A stretch of DNA of 64,000 nucleotides from JACCZX01 sp963729165 (lineage in GTDB: Bacteria > Pseudomonadota > Gammaproteobacteria > Burkholderiales > Burkholderiaceae_F): positions 1-64,000 of the forward strand of contig CAVSMM010000014.1 of NCBI GenBank assembly GCA_963729165.1, written 5' to 3'. The notes below the pieces were generated by a model. That model saw only the letters and a program-made list of their open reading frames with translations, did not search any database and was not told the origin of the DNA. This document shows positions 1-7,883 of the stretch, piece by piece; positions within the stretch are counted from its first letter, which is position 1; each line of letters starts with the position of its first letter. A program made the position numbers and the translations under genes.

Positions 1-97
1 GTACGGCGCGAGCGATGGCGGAATAGCGACCGGAACAGCCGGCGCTGCGTGACTAGCTACGCCGCTGCCTACTCCGTACGACGGCGACAATGGGCTG

Positions 98-325
98 CTA
101 CGGAGTGATGGGCGACTGCTGTGCTGCCTGACGGCGCGAGTCTCGCGGCCAAAAAAGAGCCAATAAAGTTACGCGGCGCGGCACCGCGCTGGTGAACTGG
201 CGGGCCTTTTCCACGGCGGCAAAAACGAAGTCGATGATCAACTCCGCACTTCGCATATGGGCCTTGGCGTGCTCGCGGTCAATTGCCCTCATGCAAACAT
301 CGTCCAAACGGTGGTAGCTCGACAT
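98..325 (-). CDS. Small hypothetical protein (75 aa)
   Basis: I do not recognise a family. The first ~45 residues are rich in charged and helical residues (MSSYHRLDD start, then a segment with SAELIIDFVFAAVEKARQF) and look like a real folded helix; the last ~30 residues are basic and low-complexity and may be spurious or frameshifted. An AAGAGGA ribosome-binding site lies about 9 nt before the ATG, which is the main support. No signal peptide or cysteine motif. It is divergent from the conserved gene at 550 with a 224-bp intergenic region between them, in which I see no clear RNA or hairpin. Confidence 0.45.
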   Translation of the reverse strand: MSSYHRLDDVCMRAIDREHAKAHMRSAELIIDFVFAAVEKARQFTSAVPRRVTLLALFWPRDSRRQAAQQSPITP

Positions 326-549
326 GACTGGATCCTCTTATTGCGGCGTTGCCTACACGACACAAGATAGGGACCCCAGCAGCGAAAATCCAATCGCAAG
401 CTTGAATGTCAGTGATCCGATTTTCTGATCTGCACTGTAGGTCCGGCACGCGAGTTGCAGCCGCGCGGTAACACCCGCCGTGGCCGTCCCGACCTCTACC
501 TGGGCACAGTGGAAGGCACCCTTAAGGTTTCTCGTTGGGAGCTATCAAA

Positions 550-1062
550 ATGAACGTAATGGACATCCTCAAGCAATACGCTGAACGGCCGACCGATACC
601 GAAACCGATTTCGACGAGGTGGCACGGCAGGTGCCGCCGGATGTCCTGGGAAGCGGCATCGCTCAAGCGTTTCGATCGGACCAGACGCCATCGTTCGGCG
701 ACATGATTGGAAATTTGCTTGGAGGCTCCAACGCACAGCAGAGGACCGGCTTGTTAAACCAGCTGATCCAGGCTGTTGGACCCGCGGTGCTTTCGGGCGT
801 GGCAGGTGGCGCGCTGGGGCGCCTCATTCAAGGCTTGCAAAACCAAAGCAGTTCGACGCAACCGACTTTGACGCCGGCCCAGGCTGAGCAACTGACACCT
901 CAACAGTTGAAGGAAATAGCAATCGCAGCCGAGAAGAAGGATCCGACCGTACTTGATAAGGTCGGCAGCTTTTACGCGCAGTATCCCGATCTGGTGAAAA
1001 TGCTTGGCGGTGCGGCGCTCGCAATCGCTCTCGGGCAAATGGCGAATCGAATGAAGCGATGA
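550..1062 (+). CDS. Conserved hypothetical protein of betaproteobacteria (170 aa)
   Basis: The protein starts MNVMDILKQYAERP; I prefer this ATG over an in-frame TTG at 535 because GGGAG (537-541) is well spaced for it. It has an N-terminal acidic helix, a central Gly/Leu-rich stretch (about residues 60-95) that could be membrane-associated, a Gln/Thr-Pro linker, and a C-terminal segment ending in a hydrophobic ALAIALGQMA helix. I know similar proteins of unknown function from Burkholderiales genomes. Its stop overlaps the start of the aldo/keto reductase (ATGA), so the two are probably co-translated. No biochemical role can be given. Confidence 0.75.
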   Translation: MNVMDILKQYAERPTDTETDFDEVARQVPPDVLGSGIAQAFRSDQTPSFGDMIGNLLGGSNAQQRTGLLNQLIQAVGPAVLSGVAGGALGRLIQGLQNQSSSTQPTLTPAQAEQLTPQQLKEIAIAAEKKDPTVLDKVGSFYAQYPDLVKMLGGAALAIALGQMANRMKR

Positions 1063-2027
1063 GGTCTGAACGATCGCAGCCGCACTCGCGCCCGCACTTT
1101 GCGAAGCGCCGGCAGCTGCTTTCGCTCGCGACGTTCGGCGCGTCGTCGTTAGCGTTTCCTTTCGCATCATCGGCTCAGTCGAAGCCGATGCTGACGCGCG
1201 CGATTCCTTCGAGCGGTGAGGCGTTGCCGGTGATCGGGCTCGGCAGCTGGATCACGTTTAACGTGGGAAGTGACCGCGTCGCGCGAGATAGCTGCGCAGA
1301 AGTGATGCGCAGCTTTCTCGCCGGTGGTGGCCGGGTGATTGATTCATCGCCAATGTACGGATCGTCGCAGGAGGTCATTGGCTACGGCCTTAACAAATTG
1401 GGCAAATTGGGCGCGGATGGATCATCGACAGTATTTGCCGCCGACAAGGTTTGGACGTCGTCCGGGACTCGCGGCCCTGCGCAGGTCGAGACCTCGCGTC
1501 AGCATTGGAGCGTGCCTCGTTTCGACTTGCTGCAAGTTCATAACCTGCTCGCATGGCAGGATCATCTGCCGATGTTGTTCGCCATGAAAGCGGCAGGCCA
1601 ACTGCGGTACGTCGGCATCACGACGTCCGAAGGGCGGCGTCACCGCGAGTTCGAGCAGATCATGGCAAGCCAGCCGCTCGACTTCATTCAGGTGACCTAT
1701 AACGTGCTCGATCGAGAAGTCGAGCAGCGCATCTTGCCTCTGGCACGCGAGCGTCGAATCGGCGTCATCATCAATCGACCGTTTCGCGAAGGCGAGCTGA
1801 TTCGCACGATGTTGCGCCATCCGTTGCCGGCGTGGGCTGCGGAAATCGACTGCGCAAACTGGGCGCAACTGTTGCTGAAGTTCATCGTCTCGCATCCGAC
1901 GGTCACTTGTGTGATTCCTGCGACGTCGAACGTGGCGCACGTGCGCGAAAACATCGGGGCCGGTTTCGGGCGTTTGCCGGACGAGTCGATGCGCAAACGT
2001 TTGATCGCGCACGTTGAGAAGCTCTAG
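1059..2027 (+). CDS. Exported aldo/keto reductase
   Basis: The 322-aa protein begins with a twin-arginine-type leader (RRQLLSLATFGASS followed by a hydrophobic stretch and SSAQ cleavage region around residue 40), so it is likely periplasmic via Tat. The aldo/keto reductase barrel follows: the catalytic tetrad is visible as Asp in RVIDSSPMYG, Tyr in the same motif, Lys in FAADKVW and His in LLQVHNL. C-terminal GxxIIxRPFxEG and IPATSN segments match NADPH-binding loops of family proteins. Substrate is unknown. It overlaps the upstream gene by 4 bp and precedes the DUF6064 gene by 14 bp, so an operon is likely. Confidence 0.85.
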   Translation: MRSERSQPHSRPHFAKRRQLLSLATFGASSLAFPFASSAQSKPMLTRAIPSSGEALPVIGLGSWITFNVGSDRVARDSCAEVMRSFLAGGGRVIDSSPMYGSSQEVIGYGLNKLGKLGADGSSTVFAADKVWTSSGTRGPAQVETSRQHWSVPRFDLLQVHNLLAWQDHLPMLFAMKAAGQLRYVGITTSEGRRHREFEQIMASQPLDFIQVTYNVLDREVEQRILPLARERRIGVIINRPFREGELIRTMLRHPLPAWAAEIDCANWAQLLLKFIVSHPTVTCVIPATSNVAHVRENIGAGFGRLPDESMRKRLIAHVEKL

Positions 2028-2041
2028 CTTCAGACGCTTCG

Positions 2042-2641
2042 ATGTCTGAGTGGTGGACGTACCGACCCTCTGACTTTCTGCTGTTCGCGCCTCGCACCTA
2101 CTATCGACTGATCGAGCTCTACAACCAGGAAATCTGGCCGCTGCACATCGTTGCGCTGATTGCCGGCGCAGCAATCCTGGTGCTGATGCGCAATCGCGCC
2201 GCGTGGAGTGGACGCATCGTTGCTGCACTGCTGGCGGCGTGTTGGCTTTGGGTGGCGTGGGCTTTTCATTGGCAGCGCTACGCGACGATCAACTGGGCAG
2301 CGGACTACTTTGCGGTGGGGTTTGCCCTTGAGGCACTGGTGCTGCTCTGGATTGGAGTCGTGCGCGACCGCCTGCGGTTCGACTCCACTCCGCGCGTGCG
2401 GACACGCATTGGTGTCGCGATTTTCGCGTTCGCGCTGATTGTTCAACCACTGCTGGGGTTGCTATCGGGGCGCGACTGGCGGGAGCTTGAAGTCTTTGGT
2501 ATGGCGCCCGATCCGACGGCTGTCGCTACCCTCGGGCTGTTGCTCGCGGCAAATCGGATCCACTGGATTGCGTTGCCACTGCCCGTGCTCTGGTGCCTGA
2601 TTGGGAGTATCACTCTATGGTTGATCAACACGGCTCGCTAG
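2042..2641 (+). CDS. DUF6064 family integral membrane protein
   Basis: The 199-aa protein opens with the family-typical MSEWWTYRPSDFLLFAPRTY and has six hydrophobic segments (roughly residues 35-50, 60-75, 85-105, 120-140, 155-170 and 175-195), so it is an inner-membrane protein. I recognise the N-terminal motif from proteins annotated DUF6064, whose function is unknown. It lies 14 bp after the aldo/keto reductase on the same strand and is probably co-transcribed. Convergent with the 5'-3' exonuclease gene. Confidence 0.8.
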   Translation: MSEWWTYRPSDFLLFAPRTYYRLIELYNQEIWPLHIVALIAGAAILVLMRNRAAWSGRIVAALLAACWLWVAWAFHWQRYATINWAADYFAVGFALEALVLLWIGVVRDRLRFDSTPRVRTRIGVAIFAFALIVQPLLGLLSGRDWRELEVFGMAPDPTAVATLGLLLAANRIHWIALPLPVLWCLIGSITLWLINTAR

Positions 2642-2662
2642 CAGCACAGCTCGCTGGCGAGT

Positions 2663-3499
2663 TCACGGTTCAGCCAAAGCAGTGGCCGCGTTGAGGCAAC
2701 GCTTGAGCAGAGCGGGTGCCTCCATACGTTCGGTCCATGATTGAAATGCGGACTTGGGTCCACGCCATGTCAATTCGTCCACGTCACTAAAGAGCGGCGC
2801 GTCGGATCGCAGTGTTGCGAGTGTCTTGAACAGCAGTGCCTGCGCGAGTCGGTCCCCGAGGACCGCAGCCGGAAAGTTTTCGATAGTGCCATGGCGATTC
2901 AGCAATCGAGCCGCGGACACGGCGCCGATTCCCGCGATGCCAGGGTATCCGTCGGCTGCGTCGCCGACCAACGCCAGAAAGTCCGGAATCAGGCTCGGAT
3001 CGACGCCGAATTTTTTTCGCACGCCGTCGGCGTCGCGTAAGGTCTTCGTCTTACGGTCAATCTGCACGATGCGATCCCCGCGCACGCACTGGGCCAGGTC
3101 CTTATCGGGAGTCCAGATACACACCTTCTCGACGCGCTCGTCGTCCGAAGCAATCTTCGCTGCGGAGGCCAGCGCATCGTCGGCCTCCAGCTCGATCATC
3201 GGCCAGACGGCAACGCCCATTGCGTCCAGCGCTTCTTCAAGCGGATGAAACTGAGCGAGCAGGGCGGGCTCGATGCCATCGCCGGTCTTGTATCCGGGCC
3301 ACAGACGGTTGCGGAACGATTCGATGATGTGATCAGTCGCGACGCCGATCTGCAGCGCGCCGCCTTCGATCATTTCCAGCACCGTATTCAGGACCCCGGT
3401 GACGGCGCCGTAGCGACGATCCTCGCCTTTGTGGAACCGGCGCAGACCGTAGAAATGCCTGAACAGTTCGTAGGTCCCGTCGACGACGTGAACGACCAC
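2663..3499 (-). CDS. Stand-alone 5'-3' exonuclease (PolA N-terminal / FEN-like)
   Basis: The 278-aa protein is a flap-endonuclease-type nuclease without a polymerase domain. Visible family elements: VVDGTYELFRHF at the N-terminus, a helical-arch region with RNRLWPGYKTGDG, the metal-binding cluster ELEADDALASAA, TPDKDLAQCV, and the helix-hairpin-helix core VGDAADGYPGIAGIGAVSAARLL. All acidic residues expected for two-metal catalysis appear present. A full PolA with its own 5'-nuclease domain is encoded at 39991, so this is an additional nuclease, possibly for RNA primer or flap removal. The first codon is an ATG; no strong Shine-Dalgarno is obvious. Confidence 0.88.
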   Translation of the reverse strand: MVVHVVDGTYELFRHFYGLRRFHKGEDRRYGAVTGVLNTVLEMIEGGALQIGVATDHIIESFRNRLWPGYKTGDGIEPALLAQFHPLEEALDAMGVAVWPMIELEADDALASAAKIASDDERVEKVCIWTPDKDLAQCVRGDRIVQIDRKTKTLRDADGVRKKFGVDPSLIPDFLALVGDAADGYPGIAGIGAVSAARLLNRHGTIENFPAAVLGDRLAQALLFKTLATLRSDAPLFSDVDELTWRGPKSAFQSWTERMEAPALLKRCLNAATALAEP

Positions 3500-3508
3500 C
3501 GTATTGAC

Positions 3509-3967
3509 CTAGTTTGACTTGGCGGGCGGCCAGTTGTGCGATTCACTTTGGCAGTGCTTGCACCAGGCGTACAGCGCGTCGTACATCACCATGCCGTGCT
3601 TGAGCATCTCATGATCGTCGGCGAAGTCGTGCGATAGCCCAAGCGATAGCGCATACAGGCCGGCAGACTGCGGCGTCAGCTCGAGACGCGATGTATCGGC
3701 TCCACGCACGATCAGCGCCAGCTGCTGCAGCGCCGGGTCATCGAGCTCGTACTTCTTCAGGAACGCATCGAAGCTGCACAGCTCACCGTCGTGCGTCAGC
3801 TCGACACCGGGAACGTCATAGGGAATTGCGTTGGTCTTGTCGGCAACAGTCAGCACATCGCCGCTGGGCACATACAAAAATTCGGGCTCGCGATCGATAA
3901 AACGCGCCACCAGCCACGGGCAAGCGATGCGGTCGATTTTCGGCCGCTCACGCGTGATCCATTTCAC
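3509..3967 (-). CDS. ChrB C-terminal-domain (Chrome_Resist) protein
   Basis: The 152-aa protein is homologous to the C-terminal half of ChrB: it shares the RxxxDRIACPWLVARFIDREPEF signature and the later HD...MLKHGMVMYDALYAWC helix. I place the start at the GTG at 3967 (MKWITRERPKI): AAGGAG lies 7 nt upstream and the GTGA overlaps the rhodanese stop, whereas upstream in-frame sequence is antisense-like. It is the last gene of the chrB-chrA-rhodanese-this operon. Role is inferred as an accessory chromate-response protein; it lacks the N-terminal DNA-binding-type half of full ChrB encoded at 5668-6606. Confidence 0.85.
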   Translation of the reverse strand: MKWITRERPKIDRIACPWLVARFIDREPEFLYVPSGDVLTVADKTNAIPYDVPGVELTHDGELCSFDAFLKKYELDDPALQQLALIVRGADTSRLELTPQSAGLYALSLGLSHDFADDHEMLKHGMVMYDALYAWCKHCQSESHNWPPAKSN

Positions 3968-4308
3968 GTGTGTTCTCCTTCTTTCATTGTTATCTGGTGC
4001 ACAGGCATCTGCGCGGCACGCCAGCCTGCGTAGCCATCGACCAGATAGCGCGCATCCAGTCCGAGAGCGCACAGCGTTGCTGCGACGCCCTGGCTGATCT
4101 CGTGACCTTTTGCGCAATAAACCACGGCGGGCCGATCGCGCGGGATCTCATCTTTCCAAGCGAACACCTGCTCCGGATCGAGCCACATCGCGTTCGGAAG
4201 ATCCGCAGCATCGGCGGCGCGCACAGCCTTGCGCCGCACGTCGAGCAAGGTGAATGTTCGATGCGCTGCTTGCCATTCGGCCAACTCTTGTGGGCTGATT
4301 CTGTTCAT
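3964..4308 (-). CDS. Single-domain rhodanese-like sulfurtransferase
   Basis: The 114-aa protein is one rhodanese domain. The active-site cysteine sits in VVYCAKGHEISQG, and the flanking TLLDVRRKAV and DGYAGWRAAQMPV elements are typical. It is cytoplasmic (no leader). It lies between chrA (12 bp upstream) and the ChrB C-terminal paralogue (4-bp overlap). Rhodanese domains recur in chromate operons of proteobacteria; a role in thiol or sulfane-sulfur handling during chromate reduction is an inference from context only. Confidence 0.88.
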   Translation of the reverse strand: MNRISPQELAEWQAAHRTFTLLDVRRKAVRAADAADLPNAMWLDPEQVFAWKDEIPRDRPAVVYCAKGHEISQGVAATLCALGLDARYLVDGYAGWRAAQMPVHQITMKEGEHT

Positions 4309-4320
4309 TCGATTCCCCTT

Positions 4321-5658
4321 TCAAAGAGCGAGACGTACCAACCAGCCAACGACAGCGCACGCCGCGATCACCGAGATCACGTGCATTTTGAAGCGAAACA
4401 AAGCCAACGCTGCCCCCACGGCAATCACTGCGGATATCCAATCGAAATTGCCCGTGAAACCCGATGGCCACAGCACGTGGTACCCGAAGAACAGCGCGAG
4501 ATTGATGATGGCTCCGACCACAGCGGCAGTGATCGCGGTCAGAGGCGCTGTGAACTTGAGGTCGCCATGTGTGCTCTCGACGAACGGCCCACCCGCAAGG
4601 ATGAACAGAAACGACGGCAGGAAAGTAAACCACGTCACCAGCGACGCCGCCAGCGCACCCGCCAGAAACGGGTGATCAGGCCCCAGCGGTGCAGCGACGT
4701 AGGCGCCAACGAAGCCGACGAACGCCACGACCATGATCAGCGGCCCCGGTGTCGTTTCGCCGAGCGCGAGACCATCGATCATCTGCGTCGGCGTCAACCA
4801 CCCGTAATGCGCGACCGCCCCCTGATAGACGTACGGCAGCACCGCGTAGGCGCCGCCGAAGGTCAACAACGCCGCCTTCGTGAAGAACACGCTCATCTGC
4901 GTCAACACGTGATCCCAGCCGTAAATCGTGATCAGCACCGACATCGGGACGAGCCACAGCGCAAGCCCGATCACCGCAACCATTGCGAAGCGGCGCCGAT
5001 TGAATACGGCATGACGAGGGGTCGGCGTGTCATCGTCGATGATTGCCGCGCCGAACGATCTGCCCGCCGCATCGTGTCGGCGACCTATTGTGAATTTCTG
5101 CGGTGCGAGGCGACCGCCGAAGTAACCGATCAGCGCGGCACCCGCGATGACCGCCGGGAATGGCGCGTCCCAGACGAAGAGCGCGACGAACGATGCAGCC
5201 GCAATCGCCCACAGGACTTCATTGTTCAGCGCACGCGAGCCGATGCGGTAGGCCGCCTGCAGGACGATCGCAGTGACGGCGGGCTTGATGCCGTAGAACA
5301 GGCCAGCCACGAGCGGCACATTGCCGAACGCGATGTATATCCATGACAGTGCGATCAGGATCAGCAGCGACGGCAATACGAACAACGCGCCGGCGACGAC
5401 TCCGCCCCATGTGCGATGCATCAGCCATCCGATGTAAGTGGCGAGCTGCTGCGCCTCGGGGCCGGGCAGGACCATGCAGTAGTTCAGCGCGTGCAGAAAA
5501 CGGCGCTCCGAAATCCATCGTCGGTTTTCGACGAGTTCCTGATGCATGATCGAAATCTGCCCGGCGGGCCCACCGAAGCTGATGAAGCCAAGCTTCAGCC
5601 AGAAAGAAACGCCTGTCGGAAAGTGATCGGCGTCGGAGGGACTCAACGCGTCTTGCAA
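4321..5658 (-). CDS. chrA: Chromate transporter ChrA
   Basis: The 445-aa inner-membrane protein belongs to the CHR (chromate ion transporter) family, which exports chromate using the proton motive force. It is the long, two-repeat form: the first half carries FISFGGPAGQISIMHQELV and the conserved PGPEAQQLATYIGW, the second half FGGAYAVLPYVYQGAV and GETTPGPLIMVVAFVGF. About ten to twelve hydrophobic segments are visible. It follows chrB by 9 bp and precedes the rhodanese gene by 12 bp, so expression should depend on the promoter and palindrome upstream of chrB. Confidence 0.95.
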   Translation of the reverse strand: MQDALSPSDADHFPTGVSFWLKLGFISFGGPAGQISIMHQELVENRRWISERRFLHALNYCMVLPGPEAQQLATYIGWLMHRTWGGVVAGALFVLPSLLILIALSWIYIAFGNVPLVAGLFYGIKPAVTAIVLQAAYRIGSRALNNEVLWAIAAASFVALFVWDAPFPAVIAGAALIGYFGGRLAPQKFTIGRRHDAAGRSFGAAIIDDDTPTPRHAVFNRRRFAMVAVIGLALWLVPMSVLITIYGWDHVLTQMSVFFTKAALLTFGGAYAVLPYVYQGAVAHYGWLTPTQMIDGLALGETTPGPLIMVVAFVGFVGAYVAAPLGPDHPFLAGALAASLVTWFTFLPSFLFILAGGPFVESTHGDLKFTAPLTAITAAVVGAIINLALFFGYHVLWPSGFTGNFDWISAVIAVGAALALFRFKMHVISVIAACAVVGWLVRLAL

Positions 5659-5667
5659 GCGCCGTCG

Positions 5668-6606
5668 TCATTCGGCCGCATCCGTTTTTTCGAACGTTAT
5701 CAACAAGCCGTCGAAGAGCGTGCCGGCGGCTTTTACAAGTTGATCGTCGTCATCGATCGAGTCGCGCAGTCCCGCCAGCACGCTTTCAACACCGCTCGCT
5801 TCCGGCGGCTGCACGCCACCTGCATCCAGATAATGGACGATGGCGCCGATGCGTCGAAGCGCCGGCTGCTCGAGCCCGAAGCTCGCCAACATCACTTCAA
5901 ACGTGACGCGTGCACCGACGTGGCTGAAGGTGGCGCCGTCGAAGTCGAACCCGATCGCCTTCGCCGGGCAATCCTTTGGTTTTGCGAGCCACACGAAGCG
6001 CGCCTTGCGGTCTATGTAGCGACGTATCAGCCATGCGCATGCGAGGCGGTCGACCCACGGGCGACGACGCGTTGCCCACACGCGCTGCTTGTAATCCTCG
6101 ATGCGCAATCGCTTGATTGCACTGCGCACTGCGTGCGGCTCGTCGGGTGCGAGGGCCCGGTTCGCGGCGATTTCAAGCTCCTGCAGCGCGGCATCGGTCT
6201 GCTTCTGTGCTTCTCCTGCAAAGAAGTCGATGGCCGCCAGGGCGGTGAATGCTTTGCGCAGCTTGCGCGCTTGTTTCAACGCATCGCCCGCGCTGTCCGG
6301 GTCGAGCGAGTCGCTGGTTTGGCGAATCTCGTCGAGCAGGGTTGCGTACTCGTCGCTGCGATCGAACAGGCCGACGAATCCCGCATCTGACGGTTCGTCT
6401 GCGAGCATCAAATGCGTGTTGCCCCCGCCTGCCTGCACATCCGCCGCGATTGCTTCGAGCGTCAGCCGCGCGTCGTCTCTCGCCGGCAATAGATAGACGC
6501 CATCACGCAGCACGGCAGCGCCCGCCGCCCGCAGCGCACGCCATGCGCGCATGCGCACCGTCGCGTTCTCGGTGGGCAAGGACAACACCAGAATCAGCCA
6601 TTTCAT
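5668..6606 (-). CDS. chrB: Chromate-responsive regulator ChrB
   Basis: The 312-aa protein has the two-part ChrB layout: an N-terminal half (MKWLILVLSLPTE..., ALRAAGAAVLRDGVYLLP, residues ~1-150) resembling the PadR/winged-helix-type half of ChrB, and the C-terminal Chrome_Resist half with VDRLACAWLIRRYIDRKARF and FEVMLASFGL. In TnOtChr of Ochrobactrum ChrB represses the chr operon and senses chromate; the same role is inferred here. A perfect palindrome (6615-6633) lies 8 bp before the start. No strong Shine-Dalgarno is visible, and the ATG is chosen from family similarity. Confidence 0.92.
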   Translation of the reverse strand: MKWLILVLSLPTENATVRMRAWRALRAAGAAVLRDGVYLLPARDDARLTLEAIAADVQAGGGNTHLMLADEPSDAGFVGLFDRSDEYATLLDEIRQTSDSLDPDSAGDALKQARKLRKAFTALAAIDFFAGEAQKQTDAALQELEIAANRALAPDEPHAVRSAIKRLRIEDYKQRVWATRRRPWVDRLACAWLIRRYIDRKARFVWLAKPKDCPAKAIGFDFDGATFSHVGARVTFEVMLASFGLEQPALRRIGAIVHYLDAGGVQPPEASGVESVLAGLRDSIDDDDQLVKAAGTLFDGLLITFEKTDAAE

Positions 6607-6614
6607 AGGTAGAG

Positions 6615-6633
6615 ATTACTACGTTCTAGTAAT
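6615..6633. promoter_or_regulatory. Palindromic operator candidate upstream of chrB
   Basis: ATTACTA-N5-TAGTAAT is a perfect 7-bp inverted repeat in an otherwise GC-rich window. It lies between the predicted -10 box and the chrB start, where bound repressor could block transcription. The likely ligand is ChrB itself, by analogy with other chr operons; this is inference. Confidence 0.65.
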
Positions 6634-6639
6634 GATATC

Positions 6640-6675
6640 TACTGTTATTATAAAAAGATGGGCCGGCATGTGCCT
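6640..6675 (-). promoter_or_regulatory. Promoter of the chr operon (-10 TATAAT)
   Basis: On the minus strand an exact TATAAT occurs at 6652-6647 in an AT-rich stretch. A -35 match is weak (around 6670-6676, CAGGCA-like), as often for regulated promoters. Transcription would start near 6640, just before the palindrome. Confidence 0.5.
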
Positions 6676-6695
6676 GCACTGGTACCTTGCGATCC

Positions 6696-7571
6696 ATGAA
6701 CGCACAGGAAAAACGCAGAAAACTGGCAGCGCTGATGCAGGGCGATCGCTGCGTCATCGCAGGCTCAGTGTTCGATCCATTGTCGGCGCGCATTGCAGAT
6801 GAGGTTGGGTTCGAGGTCGGCGTTCTCGGGGGCTCGGTCGCATCGTTCGCTGTGCTCGGCGCGCCGGACCTGATGCTACTCACCGCCACCGAGCTCGCCG
6901 AGCAAACACGCCGCATCTGCCGCGCCAGCAAGCTGCCCGTGCTGATCGACGCCGATCATGGGTACGGTAACGCATTGAACGTGATGCGCACGGTCGAGGA
7001 GCTGGCGAGCGCCGGTGCCGCAGGATGCTCGATCGAAGACACCGCGTTGCCGCGAGCGTTCGGCTCCGGCAAGGAGCCGACGTTGACGTCGCTGGAGGAG
7101 GGCGTTGGAAGAATGCGAGCAGCAGTAGCGGCCGCGCGCGATTCGGGTATCTCAGTATTCGGACGCACGAGTGCTGTTGCCGTCACCGATGTCGACGATG
7201 CCGTGCTGCGTCTGCAAGCGTACGAGAAGGTCGGCGTGGATGCGTTGTTCGTTCCATACCTCAAGACGCGCGCGCAACTCGATCGAATTGCCGCCGCTGT
7301 CCGGCTGCCGCTGATTGTCGGCAGTCCTGCGGTGGAGCTGGTCGATTACGCCTATCTCGCGAGCCGGCGGGTGCGCGTTTGTCTGCGCGGTCATCAGGGG
7401 TTTGCTGCAAGCGTGCAGGCCCTCTATGAAGTCGCGCAAGCGATGTTGGCGGGAACACCGCCGAGCAAGCTCCCCAACGTGGCCTCGGAGACGCTGATGG
7501 CGCGGTTGACGCAGGCAGCTGAACATGATCGATCGAGCCAGGAATTTCTTGGCCAGCCCGGCGCAACGTGA
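6696..7571 (+). CDS. Isocitrate lyase/PEP mutase-superfamily protein, oxaloacetate decarboxylase-like
   Basis: The ~291-aa protein has the PEP-mutase/isocitrate-lyase barrel: SVFDPLSARIADEVGFEV, the metal-binding stretch LIDADHGYGNALNV, SIEDTALPRAFG and FGRTSAV. The sequence, especially GSVASFAVLGAPDL and the DADHGYG motif, is closest in my memory to the PA4872-type oxaloacetate decarboxylases, which release CO2 from oxaloacetate with Mg2+. I use the ATG at 6696 (MNAQEKRRKL) instead of a TTG three codons upstream. It shares the intergenic region with chrB on the other strand. Other C-C lyase substrates in the superfamily cannot be excluded. Confidence 0.8.
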   Translation: MNAQEKRRKLAALMQGDRCVIAGSVFDPLSARIADEVGFEVGVLGGSVASFAVLGAPDLMLLTATELAEQTRRICRASKLPVLIDADHGYGNALNVMRTVEELASAGAAGCSIEDTALPRAFGSGKEPTLTSLEEGVGRMRAAVAAARDSGISVFGRTSAVAVTDVDDAVLRLQAYEKVGVDALFVPYLKTRAQLDRIAAAVRLPLIVGSPAVELVDYAYLASRRVRVCLRGHQGFAASVQALYEVAQAMLAGTPPSKLPNVASETLMARLTQAAEHDRSSQEFLGQPGAT

Positions 7572-7589
7572 ACACTCCCCGAGTTTCAA

Positions 7590-7883
7590 TTGATCAACGA
7601 CGCGGATGCGCGCCGGTACCGACTCCTGGTGAACAATGAAGAAGTGGGCTACAGCGAGTACGACCCCGTCGCACCCGCCTCGATCCTGATCAAGCACACG
7701 GAGGTATTGCCGCAATACGAAGGCAAGGGATTCGGCTCGCAACTCGTGCGTTCGATGCTCGACGATATTCGCGGCCAGTCGAAGACAGTGATTCCAATCT
7801 GCCCGTATGCGATGAACTACATCCGAAAACACCACGAATATCTTGACATTGTGCGAGCGGATTTCCGGGCTACCCTTGGCTAA
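7590..7883 (+). CDS. Small GNAT-fold N-acetyltransferase (YidJ/YjdJ type)
   Basis: The 97-aa protein matches compact GCN5-related acetyltransferases: YRLLVNNEEVGYSEYDP, the strand ILIKHTEVLPQYEGKGFGSQLVRSML containing the acetyl-CoA-binding Q/RxxGxG/A-like loop (EGKGFGSQ), and VIPICPYAMNYIRKH with the conserved CPY...Y..KHPEY-like ending. The only available start is TTG at 7590, preceded by GAG at 6-8 nt. It begins 18 bp after the stop of the preceding gene in the same frame and is likely co-transcribed. Acetyl acceptor unknown. Confidence 0.8.
   Translation: MINDADARRYRLLVNNEEVGYSEYDPVAPASILIKHTEVLPQYEGKGFGSQLVRSMLDDIRGQSKTVIPICPYAMNYIRKHHEYLDIVRADFRATLG

Noticed and set aside
3970..5346. 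A 458-codon plus-strand frame opposite chrA and the rhodanese gene
   Set aside because: It is an Arg/His-rich antisense frame; chrA and rhodanese on the other strand have full family motifs.
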